Shown here: in pieces, positions 1-9,657 of the stretch | Layout of the letters: each line of letters begins with the position of its first letter | Position numbering within the stretch: the first letter of the stretch is position 1 | Source: Mucilaginibacter sp. | GTDB lineage: Bacteria > Bacteroidota > Bacteroidia > Sphingobacteriales > Sphingobacteriaceae | Assembly (NCBI GenBank): GCA_028288315.1 | Contig: JAQBNY010000352.1 | Span: 1-15,730 of the forward strand | Reading direction: 5' to 3' | DNA length: 15,730 bases | Position numbers and translations under genes: made by a program | Notes under the pieces: generated by a model | The model's database searches: none | The model's input: only the letters and a program-made list of their open reading frames with translations | What the model was told of the DNA's origin: nothing

Positions 1-36
1 GGACGCCAATAAAATTCAACGGATAAATTAAGATAA

Positions 37-1872
37 ATGGCGTTAAAGTTTTTAAAGCACAAGTGGCAAAGAATTTCCACCATCGTTTTGTTAGTATGGG
101 TTGTACTGGTACTGATACCAGCAGTGCTTATTAATAGGTATTGGTCGCCTATATTGGCGGATAAGGTTAAAAGTGAACTGCTTGCTAGTACCGACAGCCT
201 ATATAAAGTTGACTTTACTAATGCCGAGCTCCATGTTTTACAAGGCAAAATTGTTATTTACGATATTAAGCTGCGGCCAGATACTGCTATATATAACCGA
301 AAAAAGAAACAGGGACTTGCACCAAATAATTTGTATGAACTGCAGGTAAAAAAGCTGGTAGTATCTCATATACATCCATTCACACTGTACTTTAAAAATA
401 AGTTGAATATTGGCCGTATAACCTTAAGCGCTCCCAGCCTGCAGGTAAGCTACCATATAAATCACACAAAAGATACTGTTGTAAAAGACAGGCGCACCCT
501 GTGGCAAAAAATATCAAAAAGCCTTAAGCTGATACATGTAAACGAGATATTTCTGAACGATGTGAAGTTTAAGTACAAAGATTATTCGGGCGAAAAACTA
601 GCGGTATCTGAGCTAAAGGAAATGAACCTGAAAGCCACCGACCTGTTAATAGACTCCGCCACACAAACTGACCGCTCCCGTTTACTGTATTGCAGCGATA
701 TAACTACCGAGCTATATAACTATAGCGGCAAATCGGCAAATGGATTGTATACCTATACTGTTAAGTCAGTCAAACTATCTACCAAAACATCAAAATTAAA
801 TGTTCAGGACATTGTTTTGCTGCCAGTTAAACCCTCCAATTTCTTCGACAACAGTAAAGCCGACCGGTTTACCCTGCGGCTGGATTCATTGCAGTTAAAC
901 AAATTTGACTTTTTAACCTATCATAAATACCACACCCTTAACGCTTCAAACCTTTTATTAAGCAACGGCACACTATCTGTATATAGTAACCCTAATGGAG
1001 CCATAAAGAAAACCGATAGGGTAATTACCTTTCCGCATGTTGCTATCAAAAAAATAAAAGCGGCTTTTAATATAGATACCCTAACCGTTAAGCACGTAAA
1101 TGTTCTTTATAATGAAGTTGGCAAAAAATCTAATAAAACCGGCACAATAAGCTTTAATAATACAACAGGCAGGTTCATTAATATTACCAACAATAAGGAC
1201 TCCCTTAAAAAACATAACATTACAACTGTTAACTTAACTACCCTATTTATGGGGAGGGGCAAGCTTGATCTGTCATTTGTTTTTAACCTTACCAATCCGG
1301 ATAACAGCTACAGCTATAAAGGCCACCTTGGTGCTTTTGACCTGCCAAGAGTAAACCAGGCAACCATGCCGCTGGCCATGGTCAAAATCACATCGGGCAA
1401 AGTAAATAGCTTGGATTTTGACTTGCAGGCCACCAATAAAATAACAAAGGGCCGGGTAAGTTTATTATATAACAACCTTAATGTTAACCTGCTTCGTACT
1501 GATAAAGATAGTAGCTATTCTAAAAAAACACTGGCATCTATGTTTGCCAACTCATTGGTAATTAGTCATGATAACCCTGATAAGCCGGGCGAAACGCCAC
1601 GTTCATCGGCTGTGCTTTATACCCGCCCGTCCAATTCCCCTTTCTTTAAAACCTTGTGGCAGGCATTGCTAAGCGGTATTAAGCCTTGTGCCGGACTGGG
1701 TGCCGTTAAAGAGAAACAGGTAAGGGCCAAAATGAGCGATCATGAGAAAAAGACACAACAACGGGATGTAAAAAAAGCAGAACGTAAACGCAAGCGGGCG
1801 GAAAGAAAACTGAACAGACAACATAAAAAACTAGCTAAGCAAAGAAAACAGTTGGCTGAGCCGAATAATTAA
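37..1872 (+). CDS. AsmA-like membrane-anchored envelope protein with basic C-terminal tail
   Basis: The 611-residue protein starts with a short basic N-terminus followed by one hydrophobic segment (about residues 13-32). This is best read as an uncleaved anchor with the rest in the periplasm. The body is rich in beta-forming segments and Asn/Thr/Ser. The stretch from about residue 406 to 487 (GRGKLDLSF, then SGKVNSLDFDL, then GRVSLLYNNL) resembles the conserved C-terminal part of AsmA/DUF748-type proteins of Bacteroidota, judged from memory. AsmA-like proteins are thought to act in phospholipid transport or outer-membrane homeostasis; a role here is inference. The last 46 or so residues (566-611) form a highly charged Lys/Arg/Gln/Glu-rich, probably helical tail. 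ATG at 37 is the natural start, directly before the anchor. It converges on sprA with 3 bp between the stop codons. No promoter is visible because the window begins just upstream. Confidence 0.8.
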   Translation: MALKFLKHKWQRISTIVLLVWVVLVLIPAVLINRYWSPILADKVKSELLASTDSLYKVDFTNAELHVLQGKIVIYDIKLRPDTAIYNRKKKQGLAPNNLYELQVKKLVVSHIHPFTLYFKNKLNIGRITLSAPSLQVSYHINHTKDTVVKDRRTLWQKISKSLKLIHVNEIFLNDVKFKYKDYSGEKLAVSELKEMNLKATDLLIDSATQTDRSRLLYCSDITTELYNYSGKSANGLYTYTVKSVKLSTKTSKLNVQDIVLLPVKPSNFFDNSKADRFTLRLDSLQLNKFDFLTYHKYHTLNASNLLLSNGTLSVYSNPNGAIKKTDRVITFPHVAIKKIKAAFNIDTLTVKHVNVLYNEVGKKSNKTGTISFNNTTGRFINITNNKDSLKKHNITTVNLTTLFMGRGKLDLSFVFNLTNPDNSYSYKGHLGAFDLPRVNQATMPLAMVKITSGKVNSLDFDLQATNKITKGRVSLLYNNLNVNLLRTDKDSSYSKKTLASMFANSLVISHDNPDKPGETPRSSAVLYTRPSNSPFFKTLWQALLSGIKPCAGLGAVKEKQVRAKMSDHEKKTQQRDVKKAERKRKRAERKLNRQHKKLAKQRKQLAEPNN

Positions 1873-1875
1873 AAT

Positions 1876-4800
1876 TTACTGTAGCAACAACTTTAAATTA
1901 ACACCAAAGTTAGTAAACGCCGTATTAAACGTTTGAGAGGTATATGGGCGGGTAATGTTACTGTCGTAAAAAAGATTGAGGTTAAACCGCTGGTTAATGA
2001 CATAATCAATTGAAGGCCGAAGGGTGATATTTTGTGCGCCTGATGATATTTCGGCAGACACTATATCGGCACGATAGATAAGTGTTTTGTTATCGCGTAC
2101 CGATACATCCAGCTTAAAGTTTACATCGTTGTTGGTTTTGGCTCCTGTACCAAACAGCCCAAAAGGCATCCTGAAATTTTTAGGGCGATAACCAAAACCA
2201 AACACCAGGATATTCTCGTCTTGCTGCGCCAGCTGACTGTTTAGCAAACTAAGGCTTAATGAGCGTGTTTTGCGGTATTCAAAGTTGGCGGTCATGCTGT
2301 TTTTAAAACGGACATCGGCACCAAAAAGCGGTACGAATTGCTCAAATATACTTACCTGCGAGAACTGGTAAAACGGCAGGAAATCATTATTCACATCCCT
2401 TGAGCTTACTTTACCTCCGGTTTCCTGGTATTGCAGCAGGGTGCTATAGCTGTTTACATTGTATGATGAACGGTAGCCATGCTTAATATCAAATGAATCA
2501 AACATATCAGTAAAGAATGGCAGTTTGCTTAGTCCGTTATAAGTGACTTGCCAGTTAGGGATAGGAATGTTTGGAAACTGGTTGAGGCTTGATGAACTTG
2601 CACTTTTACCTGTATATGCCGCCAAAAAAGCAGGGACCAAAACGTTTTGCGCATTGGGTCCGTAGCCATCTGCATAACCGTTTAAAACAGGGCCAGAGTT
2701 TGGATTAGCTTGACCCAACTTTTGAGATATAACCTGCCTGTTGCTTAAAAATTGCTGGAAAACGCCCGAGACATTATCAATGCCCGAATTTTTAGAAAAC
2801 GCGGTAGCAATTGATAAAATTGATACGCTATATGTACCAGATGTAATAGGACTTAAATTTTCAATACTATTAGTTGTAGAAAGATATTTAAAAGTGGTTT
2901 GATAGTTCTTATCCTGCGTCCTAAAAGCTATCAATTCAATACGTAAATCTTTTACAGGCTCAATAATACTTCGCAGGTGTATATCTTCATTATATGTTTT
3001 TATATATAACTGATTCTGTAACGTATCGGTTGTTATCCATCCGCTGGCAATGGCTTTATTTCTCAAATCGGCCTGGCTGCCCAGCAAGAAGCCGATGCCC
3101 GGTGCATTATAAGTTAAATCTTGTCCAAACAGGTTTGATTGTGGCAGGTAACCTGGTAAAAAAGTACCTTCAGTACGCGTATAGGTTCCGCTTATATTTT
3201 TAATACCTGTTAAAATCCCAAGCAGAAATTTACCCACGCCGCCCTGGTCAGTGTTATTATTTCTACGTAGCGCCGCAAACTTATTATATAGGCTTATAAA
3301 GTTTAAAGTAGGGTTCAGTTGAATGCTGCGCGAATTTTGTATACTGTTACCAATATTATAAGTAGGGTCATTAATGGCAAATTCGGGTTGGGTTTGCCAG
3401 TTAAAATGTGTGCTGTAGCGCGCAATAAGTGCTGTCCAGTCAAGACCGGGTATTTTGTTAATGGGCGTTGTATAATTAAAGTTAATGGTGTGGTTGTAGT
3501 TAGTAGTACGGCCCAGCTTTAGCAGGTTCTCCCATAAAGTATCGCGCTTTAATCCGTTGATACGGCCAGCCGGCTCATCAACTACCGATAAGTTGGTGGC
3601 ATCAATATCCATTTGTAATGATTTGGATAAATTCCAGCCAATACCGTAAACACGTGTAATATTAAAATTTTTATTAAAGCTGGTTGGTATCGGGATAAAA
3701 TTATTGGGGTCGTTATTTCTTAAAGTATTCTCTGAATAAAACCTATCAAAATTTATACTGAAGTTTAACCTTGATGGCAATATGCTAAAATTAAAATCTC
3801 TCGCCAATGCCAGCAGGTTGCTTTTTATCACCTTTTCTAATGGCGTATAATACCTGGGCTGATTTGTGTAGTTATAAGCAAGGGCTGCGCGGTACGTTTT
3901 TGAGAAATCGTTTTCTACAATAAAATCATGGTGCTGGTATTCGGTATAAGCATAGGTAGCACTAAAATTTTCAACATCCCAAACATGGTTGGGTGCGGTT
4001 GGGTTTGTCCTCTCTTTATGTACGTTGGTAAAGTTTATGCTTTTGCGAACAGTATAATCAACCGTTACGTTTTTAATAGAGTCGCGTGCTTTGGTAGTAG
4101 GCGCAGCCGCCAGTGATTGCTTCAATTCCACATCAGGAGATCCGGGGTCATATTGCGGCGTGCTTTTCTGGGTTGAATAATTCACATAAGCAGGTATACG
4201 TATGCCACTTTTATCCGGGAAAAACTTACCTAATTCTAAACTGCCCGATATATCTATCACCTGGTTATCGCTACGGCTGCGGTCACTCACTCTTGAATCA
4301 ATAGTACCAAAGCCAATGGTGGTTTTGCTGCCCGCCACCGTAACGTTACCAAAATCGGCCAGTGCCGCATCAAACCTCGCGGTAGCCGCCCAGCCGCCAC
4401 GCTGATCAAAATCTGTTAAGCGCAGTTCATCAAACCAAACCACGCCTGTTTTATCAAGGCCATCATCGCCCGGCGAATTTGGCTTGTAAGGATTACGCAC
4501 ACCCAGCATTATAGCACGCAAGCGGCTCAAATCCGGCTGGCCCTTAATGGTTACTTTGTTGCGCCCGTCAGTAAAGGTAAACGGCACAGTAAATGGCCAC
4601 GGCTGCCCATTAAGCTTGGCGTTATTACGGGCCAGTTTGGCATTTGTTAATATGGCAAGCTCCAGGTTCAATTCATTTATGGCAGGCCATATAGCATTCG
4701 GATCACGCGTGCCGGTTTGGGTAATGGCAAGCGGCACTTCATATTCATAATAATTATCCTGATAGTCAACACCCAAACGAACGAAGGCATTGAGGTCGTT

Positions 4801-7800
4801 ATCTTTTAATTGGTCGCCTTCGGCATGAATGAACATCTGTATCCTTTTGTATGACCGCAAATCATTATAAAAAGTACGGAACGCCGCCCTTGAATATCCA
4901 TCCCGCAATTGAGTAACATTTAGCGATAGTGACTGCTCGTTAAGTTTAGTATCCGTTTGCAGGTTATTGTAATTCTTTTGGCGATTAATGCCTGGTGGCA
5001 CTACATAAGGTATTGGGGTACGGTTACCGTTCTCTTCAATATTTACGGCCTGCACATCCAGTGTTGAGTTATCAAGTACCGGGCTGGGTATGGCTGGGTC
5101 GGCAATAACGTTTATCGGGTTATTTTCCGCATTAAACGTACGCCACTCACCGCGCACCAGTTGTAGTGTTGCAAAACGCAGGATTGAGGTATCGGCAAAG
5201 TTTGTCATAAACATTCGCATAAAACGGATCGCCTTAAAATCCTGTATGTTGCCCACTTTACCCTGGTAATCGTTAATTGGTATCCGGAACTGGTACCAGG
5301 TAACGGCCTGTGTTGCACCGTTAGCCAGCTTAACCTGCGAAGTAACTTTATCACTAATAAAGTTTTGGCCAATTATCATATCCTGCGGGCGAACGGACAC
5401 CCTATATTGGAAGTACTCGTCCGTTTGGCTCATGTTATTGTCCCTGTTTATGTCCTCACCATCAGGCAATGAGGTTGATGCCGATGTTTGCAGGCCCAAG
5501 TCGGCTTGTGACTGCGCGGCAGTTTTTGAATTGCCTTCGGTACCGTTGTAACGGCTGTAGCGGTCAAGGATACCTGCACGTGCCGCATCAAGATTGGGCC
5601 CCTGATAGTACTGATAATCATCAGATGAGGGGTCGGCTGTTAAAACACCTGCCGCCACCGGGCTCAATACAGCCTTTGCCTGTGCAACAAAGGCAGAAAA
5701 CTTTGTGTTTTCATCCGCATCATTCAAACCATCTAAACCCACATCCTGCAGTTTACGTGAGTCGGGGTTATTGTCAAAAGCGTTAATAACCGGTTGCAGT
5801 TTTGATACCCTGCCCCAAACGGTCTCATCGGTTTTGTCGATACTGCCATCAACAGGCAAACTGTTTTCTAAGCTTTTCCGGCCATCTTTCAATATATCTT
5901 CTGATACGCTGCCCAGGTTAAAATACAGGTCGCCACCAGCTGATGTCGGTTTGTAAATAAACGGGTCCATCATCCAAAATTCAATGTAACCCACGTTTAA
6001 CGATTCAAAATCATTGGTTTCCAATTTACGGAAAATCCCTCCCCAACGACTACGTGGATTTTGCAGCGTACCATCGCTATTTACACCTGTTGTGGTATAG
6101 TTGTACGGGCCGCGCACGGTTGGGTAAAAAGCAAGGTTAAGCGTTGACAAACTTACCGGCTGCCCGGTAACCGATTGCTTGTAAGGGAAAACCTCCTGCT
6201 CAATAACTTGCCTTACATAGTGATTAGATAACTCGCTACGGTTAACTGGTATGCTTCCGGAACTAGTGTAAAATATGGGGTCGATGTTATAATAAGCTAA
6301 CCGGGCACGGTTATAACCATAGCTCAAATCATCAAAAGTTTGTGCTTCAGGAAACATCTGGGGTGTACCTGCAATTTGCCAGTTAATAGAACTTTTTATA
6401 TCGATGACGGATCGGCTGCTCTCAAAATCGTCCAGGTAGGAAGTTCCATTTTTTGATCCTGCAAAGTTTAACGCGCTGGGGCTACCGGGCATAAGCTGGG
6501 CAAACTCACCGCTAAAATTTACCGTAGATGGTGCCTTGGTATTAATGAAAGGGATCTTATCTACCAGCTTTGTTAAAAAGCGCGATTCTGAACTGTAATT
6601 AGCATCAAAACCCCATATAGTGTTTGAAATAGACTCCTCGCCAACAATTTCGTTTTGGGTGATGGGCTGCTCGGTTAAGTGCATAATGGTAGCACCCAAA
6701 GCCAGCTTAGGGTTAACACGGTAATCAAACCGGGAACCATATAATGATTTTTGCTGAACACCAAACAGCTCATTGTTTTCCAATTTAACGTTAATGGGTT
6801 GCCCCGATGAAAGCAATGCCTGGTTAAGCACCCGGATACGGCCCGCACTATAATCAATAGTATAGTCTGTTCCTTCCTGAAGTTTTAAGGCACCCGCGGT
6901 AACCACTACCGAGCCTTGCGGTATGTTCACCGCGTTAAGCTGATATTCAGATCCACCTTGCGAGGTATAGGTTCCCTTTATTAAATACCGGTTCAGTTTT
7001 GGGAAAAATTGCTGGGCTATGGTTTTGGTAGAATCATACAATGGCTGGTAAACATACCGGTTCGCCAAGTCTGTTTCGCTTGTGGTAAATTGTTTGGCCA
7101 GGTCGCTACCAAAAGGCTCCAGCACCGGGAACATTATACGTCCGTTTTGCGAATCAATAGTTATTCCTTCCAAAAAGTCAAAATAGCCATCTGGTTGCTT
7201 GGCATTTTGCTGATCAAGGTTATCAAGCCCGGTTAACTGCAGCCAACGCTTGCTTTTTGTATTTTGACCCTCGTCCATAACTGTTTTTTCAATGCCCGAT
7301 TTATCATCCAAACGACTAATATTTAGTTTAAAATTTGTCGGACTTATCTGGAAGGCTCCTGTTGTGTAGATGTTTTTCATCATCAGCTTCCAGGTAGGCA
7401 GGTTGGTTTTTAGCAGCTCGTTCTTTAATAGTTTTACAAACAGCGATTTTGGAGTAGCCGCATCAACAGCCACGTCACTGGAAAACTCACCCACCTGATA
7501 TTGCACCCCATTATATGAGTACTGGTACGCAACTGCCAGCACCTCATCATTATTTAAAGGATAATTAAGGGAAATATAGCCCAACTGGGGCGACAGGGTA
7601 TATTCCTTACCCTGAACCAGTTTACGTGCGTAAGTAAGCTTTGAATAGTTATCTGTACTACCCGTAGAGCGAAAATAGTTGGCAATATCATTTGAATTGG
7701 TAACACGCGAATTGGGCGGCAAATTTTGTAGCAACGAGTTTGACTGCTGTGTAAAGCCCGGTCCCTGGAAACCGGCAGGCAAACCACTAAAACCTGCACC

Positions 7801-9045
7801 GCCTTGTATTAAGGTGGTATTGTAAGGCTTGTTTTCACCAAGATCCATAAAGGCAACTATATCACGCGAGTCGGTAGTAACATTGGTGCGGTTGGTTGTC
7901 CAAACTTCAATTTTTGTGATGTTTATATTTGAGCTAATAATAGGAATATTTGCCAGAGCCCTATTATAGTTATTTCTGAAATATTGCGACAGGAAGAAGT
8001 GCTTGTTAGCTTCGTAATCTGCAGGGGTAAGGTTAATATTCCCTTGCTGCGACCCATTAGTAATGGTAATAGTTTTTGCTTGTGACCGCTGCTGCGAAAA
8101 TATACTGGTAACATCCAGCTTGCCAAACTTTAGTTTGGTTTTTACACCAAACAATGCCTGGCTACCGCTAATTAGTGTTGTGTTTAAAGGCATACTAACG
8201 GTACCTGCCTCTACCTTTTGTATAATCTCGTCGGGACTACCGGTGTAATCCAGCTTTATCTGGTTCTCAAACTGAAACTGTGCCTCAGTATTATAATTGG
8301 TTGTAATTTTTAATTTATCACCAATGTTACCGGTAACATTTAATTGTATCCGCTGGTCAAAATTAAAATTGAACTGTTGGCGCTGGCGGGTATTAAACAG
8401 CGGGTTTTCGTTACTATTTATCTGCCCTGCCATTATCGCCTCTGCCGACCCTTGCGGCCTGATATCAATTACCGAGCTGCCGAAGATCTGTTCAAAGGTT
8501 TTACTACGCACTTTAAATTGCGGTATAAACCCCTCTTGCTGCGAGTCATACGCATAATTATCTGCCAGTTGTTTAAAATACTCGCGCTTTACCCCTTTCT
8601 GCTGCAACTCAAGGTATTGCATAAACGTTAAGTATTGCGGCGCCCGGTACAGCAGGTTACCCACCCGCTCATACAAAATGTACATATTGGTTAGCGGGTC
8701 ATATTCAATTGTACGTATCAGTCCCGGGGGATCCATTGAAAAAACACCTTCGCGCAGTAACTGATTTTTTGTTTTAGATAACTTGGGTGCCGCTTTTAAT
8801 GGCGGCAATGTATCTCTTGGAGAAATAGTTTTTGCAGGAGATGTGTCTTGTGTTGCTGATGTAGGATTATTACCGGGAACTGGCCTGTTAGCCGGATTTG
8901 TTGTGTTTGGCAGTACTGAACCGGGCCTGTTTGTAACCGGCGCATTGGTGGCAGGCTGCTGTTGTGCATAACCTTTTCCCAGCCCGCAAAACGCAGAAAT
9001 TAAAAAAACACCTATAAAATATCTATAAGTAGAACGTTTCGTCAA
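1876..9045 (-). CDS. sprA: SprA (Sov), type IX secretion outer-membrane translocon
   Basis: At 2389 residues this matches the usual SprA length of about 2,400. SprA is the giant single-chain beta-barrel that forms the type IX secretion channel, needed for export of CTD-bearing cargo and, in gliding species, of adhesins. Visible here: a Sec-type signal peptide (about 1-27, ending GKGYAQ); a Pro/Thr/Asn-rich linker (about 28-90); family motifs including GTSYLDDFESS (near 865), EFWMMDPF (near 1025) and VVWFDELRLTDFDQRGGW (near 1540); then long alternating strands to a C-terminus (NFGVNLKLLLQ) typical of outer-membrane barrels. The reading frame is intact. The start is TTG at 9045: no in-frame ATG lies close upstream, and this start gives a well-formed signal peptide. 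An out-of-frame ATG lies 7 bases upstream. The gene follows ruvA by 23 bp, so it is probably the last gene of a maeB-ruvA-sprA unit. Partners known in the family (PorV, Plug, the GldKLMN machinery) are not in this window. Confidence 0.96.
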   Translation of the reverse strand: MTKRSTYRYFIGVFLISAFCGLGKGYAQQQPATNAPVTNRPGSVLPNTTNPANRPVPGNNPTSATQDTSPAKTISPRDTLPPLKAAPKLSKTKNQLLREGVFSMDPPGLIRTIEYDPLTNMYILYERVGNLLYRAPQYLTFMQYLELQQKGVKREYFKQLADNYAYDSQQEGFIPQFKVRSKTFEQIFGSSVIDIRPQGSAEAIMAGQINSNENPLFNTRQRQQFNFNFDQRIQLNVTGNIGDKLKITTNYNTEAQFQFENQIKLDYTGSPDEIIQKVEAGTVSMPLNTTLISGSQALFGVKTKLKFGKLDVTSIFSQQRSQAKTITITNGSQQGNINLTPADYEANKHFFLSQYFRNNYNRALANIPIISSNINITKIEVWTTNRTNVTTDSRDIVAFMDLGENKPYNTTLIQGGAGFSGLPAGFQGPGFTQQSNSLLQNLPPNSRVTNSNDIANYFRSTGSTDNYSKLTYARKLVQGKEYTLSPQLGYISLNYPLNNDEVLAVAYQYSYNGVQYQVGEFSSDVAVDAATPKSLFVKLLKNELLKTNLPTWKLMMKNIYTTGAFQISPTNFKLNISRLDDKSGIEKTVMDEGQNTKSKRWLQLTGLDNLDQQNAKQPDGYFDFLEGITIDSQNGRIMFPVLEPFGSDLAKQFTTSETDLANRYVYQPLYDSTKTIAQQFFPKLNRYLIKGTYTSQGGSEYQLNAVNIPQGSVVVTAGALKLQEGTDYTIDYSAGRIRVLNQALLSSGQPINVKLENNELFGVQQKSLYGSRFDYRVNPKLALGATIMHLTEQPITQNEIVGEESISNTIWGFDANYSSESRFLTKLVDKIPFINTKAPSTVNFSGEFAQLMPGSPSALNFAGSKNGTSYLDDFESSRSVIDIKSSINWQIAGTPQMFPEAQTFDDLSYGYNRARLAYYNIDPIFYTSSGSIPVNRSELSNHYVRQVIEQEVFPYKQSVTGQPVSLSTLNLAFYPTVRGPYNYTTTGVNSDGTLQNPRSRWGGIFRKLETNDFESLNVGYIEFWMMDPFIYKPTSAGGDLYFNLGSVSEDILKDGRKSLENSLPVDGSIDKTDETVWGRVSKLQPVINAFDNNPDSRKLQDVGLDGLNDADENTKFSAFVAQAKAVLSPVAAGVLTADPSSDDYQYYQGPNLDAARAGILDRYSRYNGTEGNSKTAAQSQADLGLQTSASTSLPDGEDINRDNNMSQTDEYFQYRVSVRPQDMIIGQNFISDKVTSQVKLANGATQAVTWYQFRIPINDYQGKVGNIQDFKAIRFMRMFMTNFADTSILRFATLQLVRGEWRTFNAENNPINVIADPAIPSPVLDNSTLDVQAVNIEENGNRTPIPYVVPPGINRQKNYNNLQTDTKLNEQSLSLNVTQLRDGYSRAAFRTFYNDLRSYKRIQMFIHAEGDQLKDNDLNAFVRLGVDYQDNYYEYEVPLAITQTGTRDPNAIWPAINELNLELAILTNAKLARNNAKLNGQPWPFTVPFTFTDGRNKVTIKGQPDLSRLRAIMLGVRNPYKPNSPGDDGLDKTGVVWFDELRLTDFDQRGGWAATARFDAALADFGNVTVAGSKTTIGFGTIDSRVSDRSRSDNQVIDISGSLELGKFFPDKSGIRIPAYVNYSTQKSTPQYDPGSPDVELKQSLAAAPTTKARDSIKNVTVDYTVRKSINFTNVHKERTNPTAPNHVWDVENFSATYAYTEYQHHDFIVENDFSKTYRAALAYNYTNQPRYYTPLEKVIKSNLLALARDFNFSILPSRLNFSINFDRFYSENTLRNNDPNNFIPIPTSFNKNFNITRVYGIGWNLSKSLQMDIDATNLSVVDEPAGRINGLKRDTLWENLLKLGRTTNYNHTINFNYTTPINKIPGLDWTALIARYSTHFNWQTQPEFAINDPTYNIGNSIQNSRSIQLNPTLNFISLYNKFAALRRNNNTDQGGVGKFLLGILTGIKNISGTYTRTEGTFLPGYLPQSNLFGQDLTYNAPGIGFLLGSQADLRNKAIASGWITTDTLQNQLYIKTYNEDIHLRSIIEPVKDLRIELIAFRTQDKNYQTTFKYLSTTNSIENLSPITSGTYSVSILSIATAFSKNSGIDNVSGVFQQFLSNRQVISQKLGQANPNSGPVLNGYADGYGPNAQNVLVPAFLAAYTGKSASSSSLNQFPNIPIPNWQVTYNGLSKLPFFTDMFDSFDIKHGYRSSYNVNSYSTLLQYQETGGKVSSRDVNNDFLPFYQFSQVSIFEQFVPLFGADVRFKNSMTANFEYRKTRSLSLSLLNSQLAQQDENILVFGFGYRPKNFRMPFGLFGTGAKTNNDVNFKLDVSVRDNKTLIYRADIVSAEISSGAQNITLRPSIDYVINQRFNLNLFYDSNITRPYTSQTFNTAFTNFGVNLKLLLQ

Positions 9046-9052
9046 GGGGCAT
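9023..9052 (-). other. Out-of-frame ATG and 9-codon ORF overlapping the sprA start
   Basis: On the minus strand ATG (9052-9050) opens a short frame, MPLDETFYL followed by TAG (9025-9023). It overlaps the first codons of sprA, whose TTG start begins 7 bases downstream. The two starts are separated by a run of four C. Removing one C would join the ATG in frame with sprA and give an N-terminus MPLTKRSTYRY before the signal-peptide core. It may therefore be a mini-ORF affecting sprA translation, a one-base sequence error in the C run, or chance. Confidence 0.3.
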
Positions 9053-9068
9053 CTAAAATTGAAAGTAA

Positions 9069-9653
9069 TTATAAGCTTTTTAACGCAAACTTAATCAATT
9101 GTTCAACGGTCAAAACATCACTATTTTTTCTCATTTCTTGGTCAATAACTTTCTCAGCTGCGTTGCGCGCAAACCCCAGCATAACAAGCGCGGAGAGCGC
9201 TTCGTCTTTTACAGTTGCAGATGCAGGCATAACGGTAAGTGTATCCGGCCCTTCCTTACGTAGTTTGTCCTGTAGCTCCAGTATAATGCGCTGCGCGGAT
9301 TTTGGCCCTATGCCTTTTATACGTTGTATGAGTGATACATTCCCCTGTACAATTGCGGCCTGGATCTCGGCAGGTGTTATGGAGGATAACATCATGCGGC
9401 CGGTATTAGGGCCAATACCTGATATAGATATAAGATGCTGAAAAAGCCTGCGTTCACCTTCAGTAGCAAAGCCATAAAGGGTATGTGCATCTTCTTTTAC
9501 ATGCAGCCAAACAAACAGCTTACAGCGTTCGCCTTCGGCAATTTGCGAATACGTATTTAGCGATATATTGACGTGGTAACCCACTCCGCCTGCATCTAAA
9601 ACAACATGAGCAGGGCTTTTAAAAGCTAATTTGCCATCAATATAATCGTACAT
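9069..9653 (-). CDS. ruvA: RuvA, Holliday junction branch migration protein
   Basis: This is the DNA-binding subunit of the RuvAB branch-migration motor. RuvA tetramers hold the four-way junction and load RuvB hexamers during recombinational repair in the cytoplasm. The 194-residue length is normal. The order is the N-terminal OB-fold (about 1-63, starting MYDYIDGKL), the helix-hairpin-helix domain (about 64-140) with hairpins GIGPNTG (79-85) and GIGPKSA (114-120), a short linker, and the C-terminal RuvB-contact domain (about 146-194). The acidic pin Glu54-Asp55 in HVKEDAHTLYGF aligns with E55-D56 of E. coli RuvA. The start lies 4 bp after the maeB stop, and sprA follows 23 bp after the ruvA stop, which indicates co-transcription. 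ruvB and ruvC are not nearby. The placement directly before sprA is one I recall from other Bacteroidota. Confidence 0.97.
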   Translation of the reverse strand: MYDYIDGKLAFKSPAHVVLDAGGVGYHVNISLNTYSQIAEGERCKLFVWLHVKEDAHTLYGFATEGERRLFQHLISISGIGPNTGRMMLSSITPAEIQAAIVQGNVSLIQRIKGIGPKSAQRIILELQDKLRKEGPDTLTVMPASATVKDEALSALVMLGFARNAAEKVIDQEMRKNSDVLTVEQLIKFALKSL

Positions 9654-9657
9654 ATAA

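Noticed and set aside
16..27. 12-base match TTCAACGGATAA before the AsmA-like gene and, on the minus strand, before gatA (14844-14855)
   Set aside because: In a window this size about a dozen 12-base matches are expected by chance across both strands. The distances to the start codons differ (9 versus 19 bases), so a shared operator is not supported.
1..36. Possible 3' end of an upstream plus-strand gene
   Set aside because: All three plus frames have a stop within the first 31 bases (stops ending at 12, 26 and 31), so any of them could be a gene tail. The stretch is too short to choose a frame or support a protein.
5469..5786. 105-codon plus-strand ORF opposite sprA
   Set aside because: It lies wholly antisense to well-conserved SprA codons, shows no recognisable family, and is one of many such shadows over this gene.
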